From Metallyticus violacea (Eukaryota; Arthropoda; Insecta; Mantodea; Metallyticidae), in contig CM060831.1 of the NCBI GenBank assembly GCA_030762175.1, positions 135,840,001 to 135,904,000 of the forward strand: a stretch of DNA of 64,000 bases, read 5' to 3'. Position numbers and translations under genes: made by a program. The notes under the pieces are model-generated. The model did not search any database. It was not told where the DNA came from and worked only from the letters and a program-made list of their open reading frames with translations. The first letter of the stretch is position 1. Every line of letters starts with the position of its first letter. This document shows, one piece after another, positions 49,080 through 62,419 of the stretch.

Positions 49080-49990
49080 CTTCTTAGGATATGTCAAATT
49101 TAAAATTAGCAAATATGTTTGTTGAATTGTTATAGATAATTGAAAATTAATAAATGGTCAACTATTTTTGTTAACTTTAGACCTAAGTAGTTATGTATAA
49201 TTTTAATTAACCATAACCTTGGGGACACAAACTTGAATAGAAAGGTGTTTCTAGTGCTGTATGGAGAAAACAGATTGAACATCACTGTCGTATGAATTTA
49301 TGTTTACTGTTATATCCTTAACAAATAATTTCATTATCGCTTCTATATTTGCTATTTTCCACCATGCATACACCAGCATTGCAACAAAAATCAATGTTAC
49401 TATAGTCCTTCACCGATAGGAGCGTTATTGCAAGCTCTTGCTGTGGAAGAGAGAAATTTTGGTACAATAGTTGGTTTAGAACAACTGCTGGAATCTGTGT
49501 GTAATTCCAAGAACTTTTTAAATGACCCTCACACAAATTCTTTTAGTAATGTGCCAAATATTTTTCAGAGGACTCTTTCTTCGAGTTTATTATGACAAAT
49601 AAAATGTTAATGGTTGTGATAATTCATAATGTTTCAAGTTAGTATAATGTACTTCTGTGAATATGCTGTTAAAATAACCTAATAATGTAGATAAAATATG
49701 AAAATTTTGTTTAATCTCCAATATTTTTATTGTTTTGGTAAGTAGTGTGTTTTACATCTTCCATTTCTATATGCATGATAATTTGTAGCAGTAATGATCA
49801 GAGAAAGTATTTTACAGTAGCCTAGTTGTGAGTATTTTGTTTATAACTTTTCTCCTCAAGCAGGCAAAGGCACTAGATGATGTTAAAAACTTCATTAAAA
49901 TGTATTGGAATGTAGATTAAAAAACTCAAAATTACATTTACATTAGAATGTTGTTGAAAATATAACATTTTCACCCAAGCCATGTGTTAG
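49080..49990. other. AT-rich intergenic, nothing recognised
   Basis: No domain-bearing open frame and no clear repeat. Confidence 0.45.
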
Positions 49991-49994
49991 ACTA

Positions 49995-50110
49995 AGGTTT
50001 GTAATTAGATACAAATAGGAAAATTTGAGGCCATGGCTGGGACTTGAACAATCCTTAGTTAATTGTACCAATGCTCTTACCACCTGATCTACCGTGCTCT
50101 GCCAGATCAT
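49995..50110 (-). repeat. tRNA-like SINE head, third family (C)
   Basis: The minus strand reads gtagatcaggtggtaagagc (A box) and, 35 bases later, gttcaagtcccagcc (B box). The acceptor stem does not pair, so it is not an intact tRNA. The body toward 49,995 is AT-rich. Confidence 0.5.
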
Positions 50111-50383
50111 AGTTGCAAATCTCCCATCTAAGTCTGTTATACCCTGAAGCTCTATTTATCCCCAAGAGGTGAACTTTTTAAATTGTCTCTTATATATAAA
50201 ATCTCTATAATGAGCAGACCTTTTGCTGATTTGCTATACCCTGTTCAAGACCTTTATTTATTAAAAATTCTTCTCTTTGTTTTTTTTTTTCTGTATTTGT
50301 TATGATTTTAGAACTATAATACACTCTTTATGCTCGTATTAAGTGTTGTTGGTAGCCTTGATTTTCCATTATGAACCACAATT

Positions 50384-50562
50384 AATGAGGGCTGTTCAAG
50401 AAAGACTGAGATTAAACTTTCTTCACCCATTATTTATTACTCTGGTTCAATCTCCGATCTTCCTCTTGTAGTGCTCTTTTCAATATGGTAATTTCTAAAA
50501 TATAACCTAAAAGGAAAATTGAAGAAAAATTCAGTCTCAGTATTTCTTGAATGACCTCCATA
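50384..50562. mobile_element. Short non-autonomous DNA element (MITE-like)
   Basis: gagggctgttcaagaaagac at the left and its imperfect inverted match tatttcttgaatgacctcca at the right enclose about 120 bases without coding sense. The ends resemble mariner-type terminal repeats. Confidence 0.6.
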
Positions 50563-50659
50563 CTTCTATTTACTCTGTCATTGTACAAAATCAGTAACAG
50601 CCAACTGTGTTTTAGATTAAGTTTTCATCCCTTTCTCAAATATTTGTTGTAATATGAAA

Positions 50660-51290
50660 ATATCATATTTATGCGAATCAAATGTGCACTTTTTTGTCCA
50701 AATGTAATATTCAAAATTGTTGTGCGCATTAGATTCAATGGCATATTAGATCAAGAGTGCAAATCCATTCCTTTCCGTAATTTGCCAGTAATTTCATTAA
50801 AATATATTATTTATTTTATGTAATAATGCATTGCTGTAATTCTCGACTTCTTTATATTTATTGTTGGCCTATTATTGCATTATTATTAATCGTTTGAGTA
50901 GTAGATAGTCATGAAATGGAGGCAAACAGAGATAAATGTCTTTTGATGCTACTTCAAGCCTAAAGTAATTCTTTAGGCTGAAAAAAATGGTAATAGAAAG
51001 TAGGAAGAGAATTCATTTAGCTAAGAGCAATGTTTGCTTGTGGCAGCAACAGAAATTGGCATTATTTGCAACTAAAGCTAATAGGAAGAAATTCACTGGT
51101 CTTTGCAAAGGAAGACATCCTGACATTGAAGAAAAAATTTTGGAATTCGTACATGTTAGGAAGAGGAATGGGCAACCTGTGATGATTAGTGAAAAATAAG
51201 AAATAGCTTTTTCTTCTTTACCTACGTTAACTGTCCTGGCAACAGTACAAGTGATGGATTTTGTCCTATGTGCTCCAAGATGTAACAATA
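50660..51290 (+). pseudogene. pogo-like transposon, 5' fragment
   Basis: A possible terminal repeat, tatttatgcgaatcaaatgt (50,668), is followed by the N-terminal DNA-binding part: SNVCLWQQQKLALFATKANR, KKFTGLCKGRHPDIEEKILE and FVHVRKRNGQPV (50,987-51,199). The catalytic domain is missing. It is a different family from 44,516-45,800, judging by its end sequence. Confidence 0.68.
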
Positions 51291-52717
51291 ATCCACTTAT
51301 AAATTCTATGTTCTGATTATTTTACGAAGCGAATGTGCTTATCTCTAAGATACCATATTACAGTATGCCAAATTCTTTTGTTGTGATTTTCAGTTTTAAG
51401 TTTGGGTAGCAAATTATATTCAATTGCTCATATTCCCTTAGGAGTGCTCTTTTCTCTGCCACAAGACAGTTTCTTCCAATAGTGTAATTGGAAAATAGCT
51501 GCAGTTTCCTTTCCAGGTTTCTGATTCTTGTTCTGTTCTTAAGAGTTCAGTTTTTCCTTGAATTTCTTTGGAAAGTATTGGTCATTTTGCACTACAAGGG
51601 AACATACATAAGTTGCTTCAGAAATGTTATGGTTGAACTTTATTCCCCAGATTAAAAAAGATCCAAATGATAATTTTTATTTATTTATTTCCCTCATACC
51701 ATAGCTGTGGAGGAGAGGTTTTGCAAAGTGTCCAAAAACATTTAATAGAATTATGAAACCGCTTTCAAAACCCCCTGCAACTTCTTTCTGCTTAATACTC
51801 CAACAGTAATGATTATCATTTCAAGTAAAATGCTTCTGAAATTTAAATAACCATTTTATTGAAATTAGGAAAATTGAAATTTAATTTTCTTAATGAACAG
51901 TTAATGTATCCATGAATAAAGAAAATATACACTTAGAATAAATGAGTACAGTATACTCTTGATTATCTTGGACAGATTATCCAGTTTGCAGATTACTGTG
52001 CATGATTAATTTGATATTTATAAAAAGAATTAAAATATATATCTGAAGAAACATTTCAAAAGAAAATTAATTGTAGCAAACTTAAAGAGGAATGTAAAAT
52101 TGTGACTAAGCTTTATAGTTCTATGTCGTACCCAAAAGGTGTGGGGAAAAAGAATGTAGCAGTTTTATGATGAATAGAAGGCAGATATTATCACTGCACT
52201 TGAAATGCTATCTGGAACAAGGTTTATTTGTGCACAATGCTGGCAGGTGTTGATGTTAAGCAATGTTGTCACATTTCCTTCTACTACCTGAATGTATCAC
52301 TTTACATTGCCATTTATAGAAATTTTGTTTCATTATTTTCAATTAAATAGCTGGATACACATTGAGAATGACAGTTGAAATGTGCAGTTATCTCAAATAT
52401 ATCATTGTCACTAATTTTTTATAACATTTAGATTTCTTGTATATAATATAAAGTTGAATATTCAGTGCAGATTGACATTCATTACACCTCTTGTGAAAAT
52501 TGAGTATATCTATGTCAAATGTTGAGGCAATCATGAATCAGAAGTGAAAGCCAACAATTGCTAATATTCGCTAACAAAGCTAAAGATCAGGGAATGCTGA
52601 AGATGTTAAAGTATACTTTAACAAATACCTTGCTTTAAAGTACATTAACACATTAATGAGGTTGCACAAACATTTAAGAGCCATATATTGCTAGTGTTTG
52701 CTGACTGCTGGCCGGGA

Positions 52718-52840
52718 GGTCTTGGGTTCGATCCCCAGTACCTGCTTAGCAATTTTCCAAGTTATAAAGGTTTGGAATGGTGTCCACCGAGTCTTGTGAT
52801 GATAGGCTTTACCTAATAAAGAGATTGTGTTCTTGGATTA
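52718..52840 (+). repeat. Possible tRNA-SINE remnant
   Basis: A clean B box (gggttcgatcccc) without a recognisable A box at the right distance, followed by a short non-coding body ending taataaagag. Confidence 0.35.
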
Positions 52841-55054
52841 TGAAAATTGCCTGATAGCTTACATATCCCGCTGCAATACTGCAATCTGCCAATGTTTCAA
52901 GATGATGATGATGATTATTATTATTATCATCATCATCATCGTCATCATCATTTACCTAGTGTGTTATTATCAACAGTCATTTTAACTCTCTTTCCCTCTC
53001 TCTCTCTTTTTAACACATATGATTTTAGGCAGAAATTTCATTTTTTCAGATTCTGAGTCAGAAGTAGTTAACTGATTATTTAGAACCACACTGATTTCTA
53101 TCCCCCAGCCCCCTTATTTTCATAATGCCTGCTTATGGAGAGAGTTTTATTAAATCCAAATAGTACTGAATCATAGACCTTCATAATTGTACTCCTTGAA
53201 GTTTTGTTGCTATGATTTTCTATCATGTTGATCTAGTTATAGTATTTTGAAGTAACATGTTTATTATATTATTGTTAATTGGCTGTGTTTTTCTCTGTGT
53301 ACATAATCAAGATATTAAGAGAAAAATTTAATTTTCCTGTTATATAGGAGATATTCATTTAGATTCCCAAGGGAATTTATATGCTGGCAGCTTTAAAATG
53401 CATGCAAATGGCTTTAAACTTATAAAATTTAAGATACAAAGCACTGTTATTAAAGTAAAGTGCTAATTATGTGGTGCCAATTTTGTTTAGAGTAATAAAA
53501 GTTGATGGAATAATGCAAGTAAATTTAATTATTTGTTGAACATTAGTGCATGAAAATTTGCTGATATTAATTTTAAAATTTTTCCTTTTATTTTTCCCTC
53601 TTTTTTTTTTTTTTTTTTTTTATATTGTCCAATAAAAATGTGTAAGTAAAAAATGCTCAAAATAGGAAAGAATGTATGAGCATTTTTATATATACAAGGA
53701 AATAATAAAACATAAGCATTACTCTTTCATCAAGGAAATGGAGCAAATTTAATAATGGTCTGTGACTCAAATTTTATTTTATAGTTTTATCTTTTCCTGG
53801 TCCATGTTAGATAGGAAGGCTCTATAAAATTATTCACCATAGTTCTACATCTTGTGTTTATTGCAGTAAAATTATTTTGTGTAATTTAAAAATTGGGTAT
53901 TATAATTTAAATAATTTCAGGACCATTTTGTTACTACTGTTATAAAAATGATTAGAAGTAAAAGTTTAGATTATTTTAGGTATTTAATAATGATCATTAA
54001 ATTGTTAAGGATCTGTTTTCTTTAATTGTTAGGCCATTTAGAATTCTTAGAAGCGACTAACAGTTAATATATAGTAATTTTTGAGTTTAGGAAGAAGTTA
54101 TATATTAAGATTTATATTTGAATGGTTGCTGAAAATCAAACAGACTTAAAAATTCTTTTAGTATTAATATTGAGAGGATAAAAATTTATATCTTAGTCAA
54201 TAATTATTCAATAATTATTATGTATATGTATAAACAGTGATATAAGCTGTATAACATTAAAGGCATGCTAAAAAAATAAAAGACTGATTTTTACTTAAAT
54301 TTAAGCTTCACATTGTACCCCTGTGTGCCCTGACAACTTTCTGAATGGTGTGAAGTTCTTTAGCTCTTAAATCAGCTATATGCTGTATACATAAGAAAGA
54401 ATAAACCCTGCATTGGAGTTAAAGAGGATTTCACTAGTTCTGACAATGTAGTTACCTGTCTTAAGGCAGTGAAGGAAGTTCAAAGTAATGCTCATAAGTA
54501 ATTAAACTTATGTGAAATGAAATTTATTTGTAGGCTTGTGTCTAACATTTTTAGTTGTAGATTTTCTATTTCTTGATTCTTTTCATATATTTTTATTGTA
54601 CATGATTAAACATTGCTGTATTTTGCTGCATTGTTAGAGAAATAAGAACAGCAGCTTAGAGGCCTCTTCATCATAGCAGTTGATTATTATTCTTCTAATT
54701 ATCTCTCTCCCTCTCACCACTATGCACTCTTTAAATACACCTGACATAATTTAAATATCAGGAAGTGGGAATGTCTACAGTGAAGTAACACAAAATATTT
54801 TTGTTTATGAAAGACTAAATTAGCTGTGGAACATTTCCTCTTTCCATCTTTAGTTGGTTTGCTTGTGAGTTCCCTAGAAATATGAATAATTAATTCCTAT
54901 ATTAACTATATATGCATTACTGATATAGCTTATAATATTGTTTTGACTTCTGTAAATCTATACGACTTAAAGGAGAAAATTCCTCCTAGCAAATAAGCAG
55001 GTATATATGAAATCAACTCTAATGACTTCAACAAGAAATGCATAGCCGTAACAA

Positions 55055-55059
<5 letters not shown>

Positions 55060-55098
<39 letters not shown>
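55060..55098. repeat. TA dinucleotide repeat
   Basis: Uninterrupted TA repeat, about 19 units. Confidence 0.97.
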
Positions 55099-55101
<3 letters not shown>

Positions 55102-55499
55102 ACTGAAAAATGGGAATAGTACATACTTATTGGTTCAAAAACCATGAATTTAAAAAAGAACCAAAACTTCTAAAAATGATCCAGAAGCCAATAGAACTTA
55201 TCATTTGGGAAATTTTATTTATATACAAAAATAAATAAAAGTTGGTTAATTTTGATTTTCAAAAACATAATGAATGCATTTCTAAATTTGTAAAACATCA
55301 GACTAACTTCTGCTCAGTTCACACTATGTGGTAAAGTTGACAATAGAATAAAATAAAATATTTATTTAACAAATCTATATACAATTTTTAAATCATTCAA
55401 ATTTCAATCACATCTGTTTATACACAACTTTAACTGTATACCATTCTACAATTATCTTGAATATTATTAAATAATTTAGCAAATTATAACTCACTGTAC

Positions 55500-56260
55500 T
55501 TCACTATTCTACATTGCTGTCTTTCCTGGAGCCCAATATTACCAAACACTGTGGTTACCGAATTACCCTTCCTACTATTTCAGTCTATCCCTCACACTCT
55601 ATACTTTCTTGTTGCCTTGCTTACTAATTTTTTTTCAACCATTTTGCTCTCATTTTACCTAAATAAATGCCAATTTTCACCATGACTTTTCTTGACTTAA
55701 CATTCAACAGTGTTTTCTCTCTAATTTCTTTTGCTAGATTGGGCCATCTCTGCATTCCCAGCTTCTCTGTAAGAAACAAGTTTCCTCACATTCTAATAAT
55801 ATATGCCAATTATTGTCTCTCTGGCTACACAATGGACATTTATTCACCTTTCCCCTTACTCTTAAACCCTTAAATTTCCCAATCTCTGTTCTCCCCCATG
55901 CAAAGCCTTCTCTTGCAGCTTTATCACATATTTAAACTAATTTTCCCTGTTACAAACTCTTCTCATTTCTCCGTATACACTCAATGACGTGAAATTAGAA
56001 CTAGCAAATATTTCTTGGCTTTCAATATCTGCGATTCTTAATCCAATTTCTTTCCAGAAACCCCTTCCTAATGTTCCCCTAGCTCTCCACATGTTCCCAA
56101 AACCAATTTTTTCTAGACTTACCTATACCTTGTTAAGCCAAGTAGCATCTTGATTAAGTCTTTGCTGACCTATCAAACACTGATATAAAGCACTATGTAC
56201 ATCTGAATTTCTAATTCTAAACCAGTATTTTAATACTCTCCATAATTTTCAGTTGACAAT
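55500..56260 (-). pseudogene. LINE-X C-terminal fragment
   Basis: The minus strand reads GFWKEIGLRIADIESQEIF near 56,040, then a zinc-knuckle-like block around 55,830 (HILLECEE-like residues over shifted frames), and WNAEMAQS-like residues near 55,750. Noncoding stretches also match 38,840-38,870, such as tctaattctaaaccagtatt. The reverse transcriptase domain is missing. Confidence 0.6.
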
Positions 56261-56669
56261 GAATTCATGTTGAGGATGATGGCAACTGCCTATGAAAAAT
56301 GCCCAAGTAAGTTGGTAAAATAAGTGAAATTTGAGTGATATCTAATCAAAAATTTAATACTACTTATATCTTGTCTGATGCATGGATGGCCATTAAAATT
56401 ACAACACATTGTACATTTTCATAATAGCCCTTTACAAATAATGTCTGTCTTATCGTTTGGTTTTTTGATGGGGCCATAAGAATCCTTCATGTCTGTGTAT
56501 TCACTCGATCCACTGATCTACTATTCATTTCTCTGTGCATGCATTCCATCCAACATGAGCCTCAGTTTCTCAGAATGACATCTGCACATTCATTATGCCA
56601 TGATTCTCCTTTGATAAAATTTATATACCTGCTAGTATTGCTGTTGTATTTTTGACAAGTCATACTTGT

Positions 56670-57740
56670 TTAACATTTTAAAAAATTGAGTCGAGATTGT
56701 AACATACACACCACTAAAATTGAATAAAATGGAAGACTAGTTTCGGGAGCCATCGCTCCTATCTTCAGTTCCTGGTCGACTGCCGGCCTCGCTGTTTGTG
56801 GTAGATAGATTTGTCTCTGGTGGAGGTTTAATGAACTTTTGTATTAGTACATCACTTGGTGGGATTTCGAAATTAAAAACTTTCTCTTTATTCTTCCAAA
56901 TATAGATGTTTTCCCAGACTGTAAGTTCAGTTTTTCCTTTAATATTTTTAAGTAATTTGGCGTTTTTATTAATGTTGTGTTGTTCTTTCCAAAAGTGCTA
57001 AGCTACCGCCGATTTTTCTTCTTGTTTTTGGTTTATATTCCTAATGTGTTCTGTAGCTCTTGTTTTTATGTTTCTTTTGGTCTTTCCAATATAAACTTTT
57101 TCACAATCATTACAGCTCATCTGATATATTCCTGATTTATCTTCTTCTTGTAGGTTATTTCTTTTTGTCTTGAGTTAAGGATATTTTTAATGGAATAATT
57201 ATTTTTTGGAGCCAAAACAATGTTGTATCTTTTAAAAATCTTTTGAAATTTATGAAAGGCTGATGGGTGGTATATGAATTTTTTGTATGTTCTGTTTTTT
57301 TCTTTGATAGGAGTAAGTGTAGTGGTGTCTCTAATTTTCTTTTTATTCTTTGGTCTGTCTATTTTCTTGTGCACAACTTCTTGTTTGAAGCCATTCTCTA
57401 TAGCTATATCTATTATATTATTCATTTCCAGCTCATATTCCTCCTTGTTCAATGGAACATTAACCAGTCTGTATGCAAGACTATTTAAAACTGCATGTTT
57501 GTGGGAACTGGATTAAAACTGTTATATTTAATATAATTATCCGTGTGTATAGGTTTTCTGTATATGCCAAAGTTTAGGTGATTTTCTTTTTTAATTATCT
57601 TAATATCCAAGAAAGGTAACTGTTTATTGCATTCTCTCTCCATAGTGAATTTAACTGTTTTTCCCTATAAGTTAAGTAACTTTAGTGCATTATCCATCAT
57701 CATCATTTTATACAATATCATACTCATTTCTTCTTCTGAG
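56670..57740 (-). pseudogene. Penelope-like retroelement 3' half, copy 2 (family 2)
   Basis: The minus strand reads LPFLDIKIIKKENHLNFGIY followed by RKPIHTD (about 57,620-57,540), then the 57,452-57,117 frame (NNIIDIAIENGFKQEVVHKK, KFQKIFKRYNIVLAPKNNYS), a GIY-YIG endonuclease with YQMSCNDCEKVYIGKTKRN (about 57,125-57,070), EHIRNINQK, FWKEQHNINKNAKLLKNIKG and VWENIYIWKNKEK. It ends TEDRSDGSRN at about 56,742. Most of the reverse transcriptase is missing. Its 3' end carries a hammerhead-like core. Confidence 0.87.
56731..56775 (-). ncRNA. Hammerhead-ribozyme-like core at the Penelope 3' end
   Basis: On the minus strand: GGAA (stem I), CUGAAGA (fits CUGANGA), one extra U, AGGAGC-GAUG-GCUCCC (stem II with a tetraloop; the outermost A/C pair is lost), GAAAC, UA, GUC, then UUCC, which pairs with GGAA. 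Stem III would be only two base pairs, as described for minimal hammerheads in Penelope elements. The extra U is shared by the other copies here. Predicted cleavage follows the C of GUC, between 56,735 and 56,734. Confidence 0.6.
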
Positions 57741-57867
57741 AAAATATGGGAAATATGGGATATGGGATATTGTGTCTCTTATGGGCATTGCAATATTAAT
57801 GGCCAGCAATATATTTGCTGGGTAGGTGTATGCTATGAATGTAGATTAGAGCTGGATTTTTTTACAA

Positions 57868-58120
57868 GTGTTTAGTGCTTGTTTTCTGTACTAAGGCATC
57901 ACGGGCATTGAACACTGATGATACAGACACAAAATGGTAAAGTAGGGAAAAGAATTTTATTTGAGAAGGAAGCATTCCAGGCCAAAGTTTACAGTAGCTC
58001 TCTGGCATTTGTCATTGATGACGAATGGGGAAAACCTGGAAAAATTCATTCAGGGATGAAGTGCTAGTGGGAATCCACATCTCCTGTTCACGAGTCTTTG
58101 CCTTAATGACCTTCCACCCA
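57868..58120 (-). repeat. SINE family A, degraded
   Basis: The 3' end is agtgcttgttttctgtacta on the left. The right side carries gggaatccacatctcctgtt and cacgagtctttgccttaatg, the tRNA-like head read on the minus strand. Confidence 0.75.
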
Positions 58121-58489
58121 GAAAATTATTGATCTGTACAAAAATGCCACTAGAGAATGCAGGTCCAATGTCTTCTTTTGTGTACAGTATTGGTATTAAA
58201 TAACTGAGAAGCAAAAAAGGGGGGGGGGAACAAGAGTTGGCTAATTGTTTTATATAAAATAAAAAAAAATGTTTCCAGATTAATAAATAGTGATGTGGGT
58301 ACCATTGAATTCTCATTGGTTCCATAGTGTAGATGCAGAGATATTACATAGCTTACAGTCAGTTCCTGTGGAATGCTACATCATGTGGAATGGATTACCA
58401 GATCTCTGATTGCCTCATAAAATGTCTTGTGTTCATTATGTAATTTCCTGATATATGGACTAAACAATTGTCAGACTACAATTTTGATG

Positions 58490-59470
58490 ATTTTAGCAAA
58501 TTCCGAAGGAATGTGAATTATTGTGGTTGTACCTGTGAAATCTGTGTGTGCGTGTGTGAGAATGCCCCAGTAGTTACAATTTTTTTTCATAACAAAACTT
58601 GGCATATAACCATCAATTAACAAACAAGTCAAATTCGTTAACCAGCAAAATTGGACCATTGGGGGTGGGGGTTAACCTAAAGCAGAACTTTTTTAAAAAG
58701 ATTAAAAATCATTCTACGGCTGTGATTTTTATTTTTTATTTCTTAATGAAACTATTTCTTTAAACTAAATTGATAAAAATAATTTTGAAAATCATGGCAA
58801 TCAGGTCATTAGGAGTATATTAAAGCAAAATTTAAAAACCGCTTAAGCAACTGCAATTTTAATTATTTTTTAAAGGAAACTCAGTATATGTCATTGAAAT
58901 AATATAAGGAAAACAGTTTCTGAAAATCAGGTAAACCGGGCCATTAGGAGTAGGGGTGTAACTGAAACCTAGAATTTAAAATCGCTCTAGCAGCAGCATT
59001 TTTTTTTTCACAACATTCAGCATATATCATTTTAAATCAAATAAGAAAAATAATTTCTGAAAATCATTGCAACAAAACAGCATATACACCATTTAAATAA
59101 AATAAAAAAATAGTATCTGAAAATAAGGAAATCGTATTATTAGGAGTGGGGGTTTACCTGAAACTTAAAATTTTAAAATTACTCTAGTGGCACAAATATT
59201 TAATTTTTCATAACAAAGCTGCATATATGCCATTTAAATAAAATAAGAAAAATAGTTCCTGAAAATCAAGGAAATCAGATATTAGAAGTGGGGGATTACC
59301 TGAAATCCAAAATTTAAAAATTGCTCTAATAGCACTAATATTTGTTTCTTCACAATAAAAGAAATTATATAAAAAAAGCAAAAATTAAGTTTGTGAAAAT
59401 TAGGGAAATTCAACCAGAAAATGTTGGCATTACATGTTTTTACTACAATAACATTTAAATTAAATTTCAA
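58490..59470 (+). repeat. Minisatellite family D array, locus 3
   Basis: Begins with tagcaaattccgaaggaatg and a TGTG run. Five degenerate units follow with markers near 58,658, 58,806, 58,942, 59,136 and 59,280, each with an attaggagtgggggttaacc-like block, atttaaaatcgctctagcag, a poly-T stretch and catatatgccatttaaataa. Period is about 140 bp. Confidence 0.8.
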
Positions 59471-59764
59471 AGCCAATGAAAATCAAAACATTTGATTGTT
59501 TATTGTATATATATGCTTTAGACTGTAATTGCTTTTAACATGTTTTTATTTTATTAAAATATATGAACATCTTCTTAAATGCATCATGTAACGTGAAACT
59601 TTCTGTTATTTTTCTCTATTTTATTGAAAGTAAAGTTGATATCAGGGCTCAGTTCATAAACATGATTACATTTTAAAATGTTTAAAAATAACCACACAAT
59701 ATGGCTTTGTCTATCAGTGGTCATATATTTCATTTAATTATTGTACCATTAATTAATCTCAACA

Positions 59765-59767
<3 letters not shown>

Positions 59768-59835
<68 letters not shown>

Positions 59836-59950
59836 CATCATCATCATCATCTTCATCATCATAAAAATGTGGTTTCTCTTTTGGATACTTATAGATTGCA
59901 AGAATTCTAATTTTGTTCCCTAATATCATATAGAATGCCATAACTTAGAC
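59768..59950. repeat. AAT/CAT microsatellite with family D flank
   Basis: An AAT run then a CAT run (59,768-59,862), followed by gcaagaattctaattttgtt, the same flank as at 11,758-11,780. Confidence 0.85.
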
Positions 59951-61670
59951 TACAGTTATTGGAATTTCTGTTGTTAATATAATGAAATGCAAGATTTCTC
60001 TTTTAATAATTTTTCTAGCATCTTACAAATGTCTGTCTGCAATTGCCATTTCATGGACTCACAGCCGTACAAAGACACTAATTGTACTGAGTGTTATTTC
60101 TGGCCTGTGTCTGCAGGAGAGCAGCATGCACTGGGCCAAGGTTATGCCAGTTACTCTTATAATAACAGAAAATTTCCACACTAACGATTGCATAAGGGCC
60201 ACAGATGCTATTGTGAGAGCAAGCATTAATTCTGTCTTTGTGTTATTATAGCCTATTGGTGCACCATTGTTATTAATTAAAATGTGGTGGTGAAGTAAAT
60301 TTTACTGTACTATATTTTATTGAAATGTAACCACTAGAACAAAATAAAATAAGGTCTATAGAAATAACCCCCCTTACTGTATAGAAAAAATAATGGTAAA
60401 AATAGGAAAAATTATGGAAGAAATGGAACAATTCCTATAACACAAAGTGGTATTTATGAAATAAAATAATATTGTATCAAAGTTGTGCGAGTAGAAATGC
60501 AAGGGGAACTTGTCCATCATTAGAGCCAGCAACTGGTTTAGCATTAGCATTGGGATGGTTTGTGTCCATCTGCACATATAGGCCAAAAATAAAATGTATT
60601 TGTTTTTAATTGCTGAAAATTGAAAATGATTCTGCATATTTGAGATATGAATTTTGTTACTCTGATGGGAAATAAAGGAATTTAAACCTTAAGAAATTTG
60701 ATAAATCACAAATAATCAAAAGAGAATTATATAACTTTTCAGTCATAAACAGAAATTTTATGATAGTGTAAATGGTACAGTAACTATCTTGTACAACCTT
60801 AATTCAGTTCTCTAGAGCCTGCAGTAGTGTATCAGTAATAGTTATGCATTACCATTCAGTTTAAAAGCTATTCTTTGATATTTAGTTAACTAAAAATATT
60901 TCTGACAAAAATTAATTTTGTAGCATATTATTATTATTATAGGATAAAAACTATAAAGATTGGCTACAAAATGAGGGGATAGACTTGTATAGGATAAAAA
61001 AAAAATTAAATTGACAAACTTTCAGAGATTGCATGGGACACCTATAATTTTTTTTTCTAATATACTGTACTGTTTCCTATGAGGTTTTTTAACAAATGTT
61101 GGATGGTGCATGTGTTCTTTAGATGTAATGCTCAAAGTTTGCATTTTGTTGTACTTTTTGACCCTTTGCAATGATTATTTACTAATATGAGCTAATTGAG
61201 CTCACCTAGCTAGAGTGAGCTAATGGACATGGTTTGTACATACCTCAATGGGCAGCACAGCACCTTTATCAATAACATATCTGAACCACCATTCTCTATG
61301 TCATTCAATCTTTACTGCTATGTATTAACATCTGCATGAAACTGGGTCAATTAGGAGATTACGAGGATTACAGTGTGGGTGCACAGTGATAATGTGTACC
61401 TCAAACAAAATGTCTTGTTGTAAGGGGAGTAAAATCCCTTCATTAGCACTTGTGCAATTGTCGATAATATGGGAACAAATTGCACAAAATTTTGAATGTT
61501 CATTAGTAGCATTTCCATCCATTTAATCAGCAATGGATTATCCACTATGACTGCAATATTTGGAACAGTAATCAAATGCATCCTGCATTTCCATTCTCTT
61601 GTAAATCTCTTTTTTAAAATGAAGTATCTGTTAATATTTTACAAGTAAGGTAATATGAATATATGGTTTA
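59951..61670. other. AT-rich intergenic, nothing recognised
   Basis: Short open frames only (for example 59,982-60,251); no recognisable domain or repeat. Confidence 0.5.
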
Positions 61671-61677
61671 CATTACT

Positions 61678-61815
61678 TAAGAAGTGTCCCTGGAAAATAA
61701 TGCCTCCTAAAAAAATATTACATTAGAAAATGGTGTTTATATTGGAGTCCCATACACAGTCTCAAAGTTTGTCATTTCAATTTTTTCACTCTGTATGCTA
61801 GTGCAGTGTGAGAAA
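61678..61815 (+). repeat. Possible mariner-end or MITE fragment
   Basis: agtgtccctggaaaataatg followed by cctcc resembles terminal repeats of some insect mariner elements. I saw no matching inverted end. Confidence 0.3.
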
Positions 61816-62114
61816 TTATTTATTTATTATTGATTTACTGCTAATGGTACTGAGACCATTAATGAACATTTGGGATCAGATAGGCACAAATAAAATGCTG
61901 GTAGAGAAATGAAAAATTATTCAGATTGTTTTAATTCTTGCAAAACAATTTTCTAGGGGACAAGACAAATTGACAGATATCAAATTAAATATAATCCATC
62001 ATAATGGTTCATCACTATTATATTTCTGAACAATGCAAATAAGTCATATCCCTATATTTTCAAAAATCTCTCAATAGTAATAAAATAAGCTGCAACTGAA
62101 TCAAAGGTAAAGTG

Positions 62115-62406
62115 GTTGGTCCTGGTGGTGTAGTGGTAACCATACTTGCTTTCTAAACCCAAGATTGCAGGTTCAAACCCGGCCTGGATCAATGGATTTT
62201 TTTGGGCATAAAAATTGTAAGTATGGCTTCCTTCGGAAGGGAAGTAAAGCCATGGGTCCCGTGTCATAGATTTACAGCATGATAAAGAATCTCAAGCCTG
62301 AAAGAAGAGGCCTCTGACCAACATTTGTCGCCAGTTTCATGCCCTGAATTAAATGGGACACTGATGACCTCAGATGTTAGAGCTTCTGTAAATAAACCAA
62401 ATCAAA
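62115..62406 (+). repeat. SINE family B, best preserved copy
   Basis: tcctggtggtgtagtggtaa (A-box region) and aggttcaaacccggc (B box), then ggcttccttcggaagggaag, cctgaaagaagaggcctctg and gggacactgatgacctcaga, ending aaataaaccaaatcaaa. Flanked by an imperfect 13-bp target duplication, caaaggtaaagtg (62,102) and caaaggtgaagtg (62,407). Confidence 0.93.
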
Positions 62407-62419
62407 CAAAGGTGAAGTG

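Larger units (their letters stand above)
51300..55490. other. AT-rich intergenic sequence
   Basis: Contains a possible tRNA-like B box (ggtcttgggttcgatcccca, 52,718-52,737), a GAT/ATT/CAT microsatellite (52,900-52,952), a poly-T tract (53,601-53,620) and a TA repeat (55,060-55,098). No gene recognised. Confidence 0.5.

Noticed and set aside
50028..50105. Intact tRNA gene on the minus strand
   Set aside because: A and B boxes are present but the acceptor stem does not pair; more likely a SINE head.
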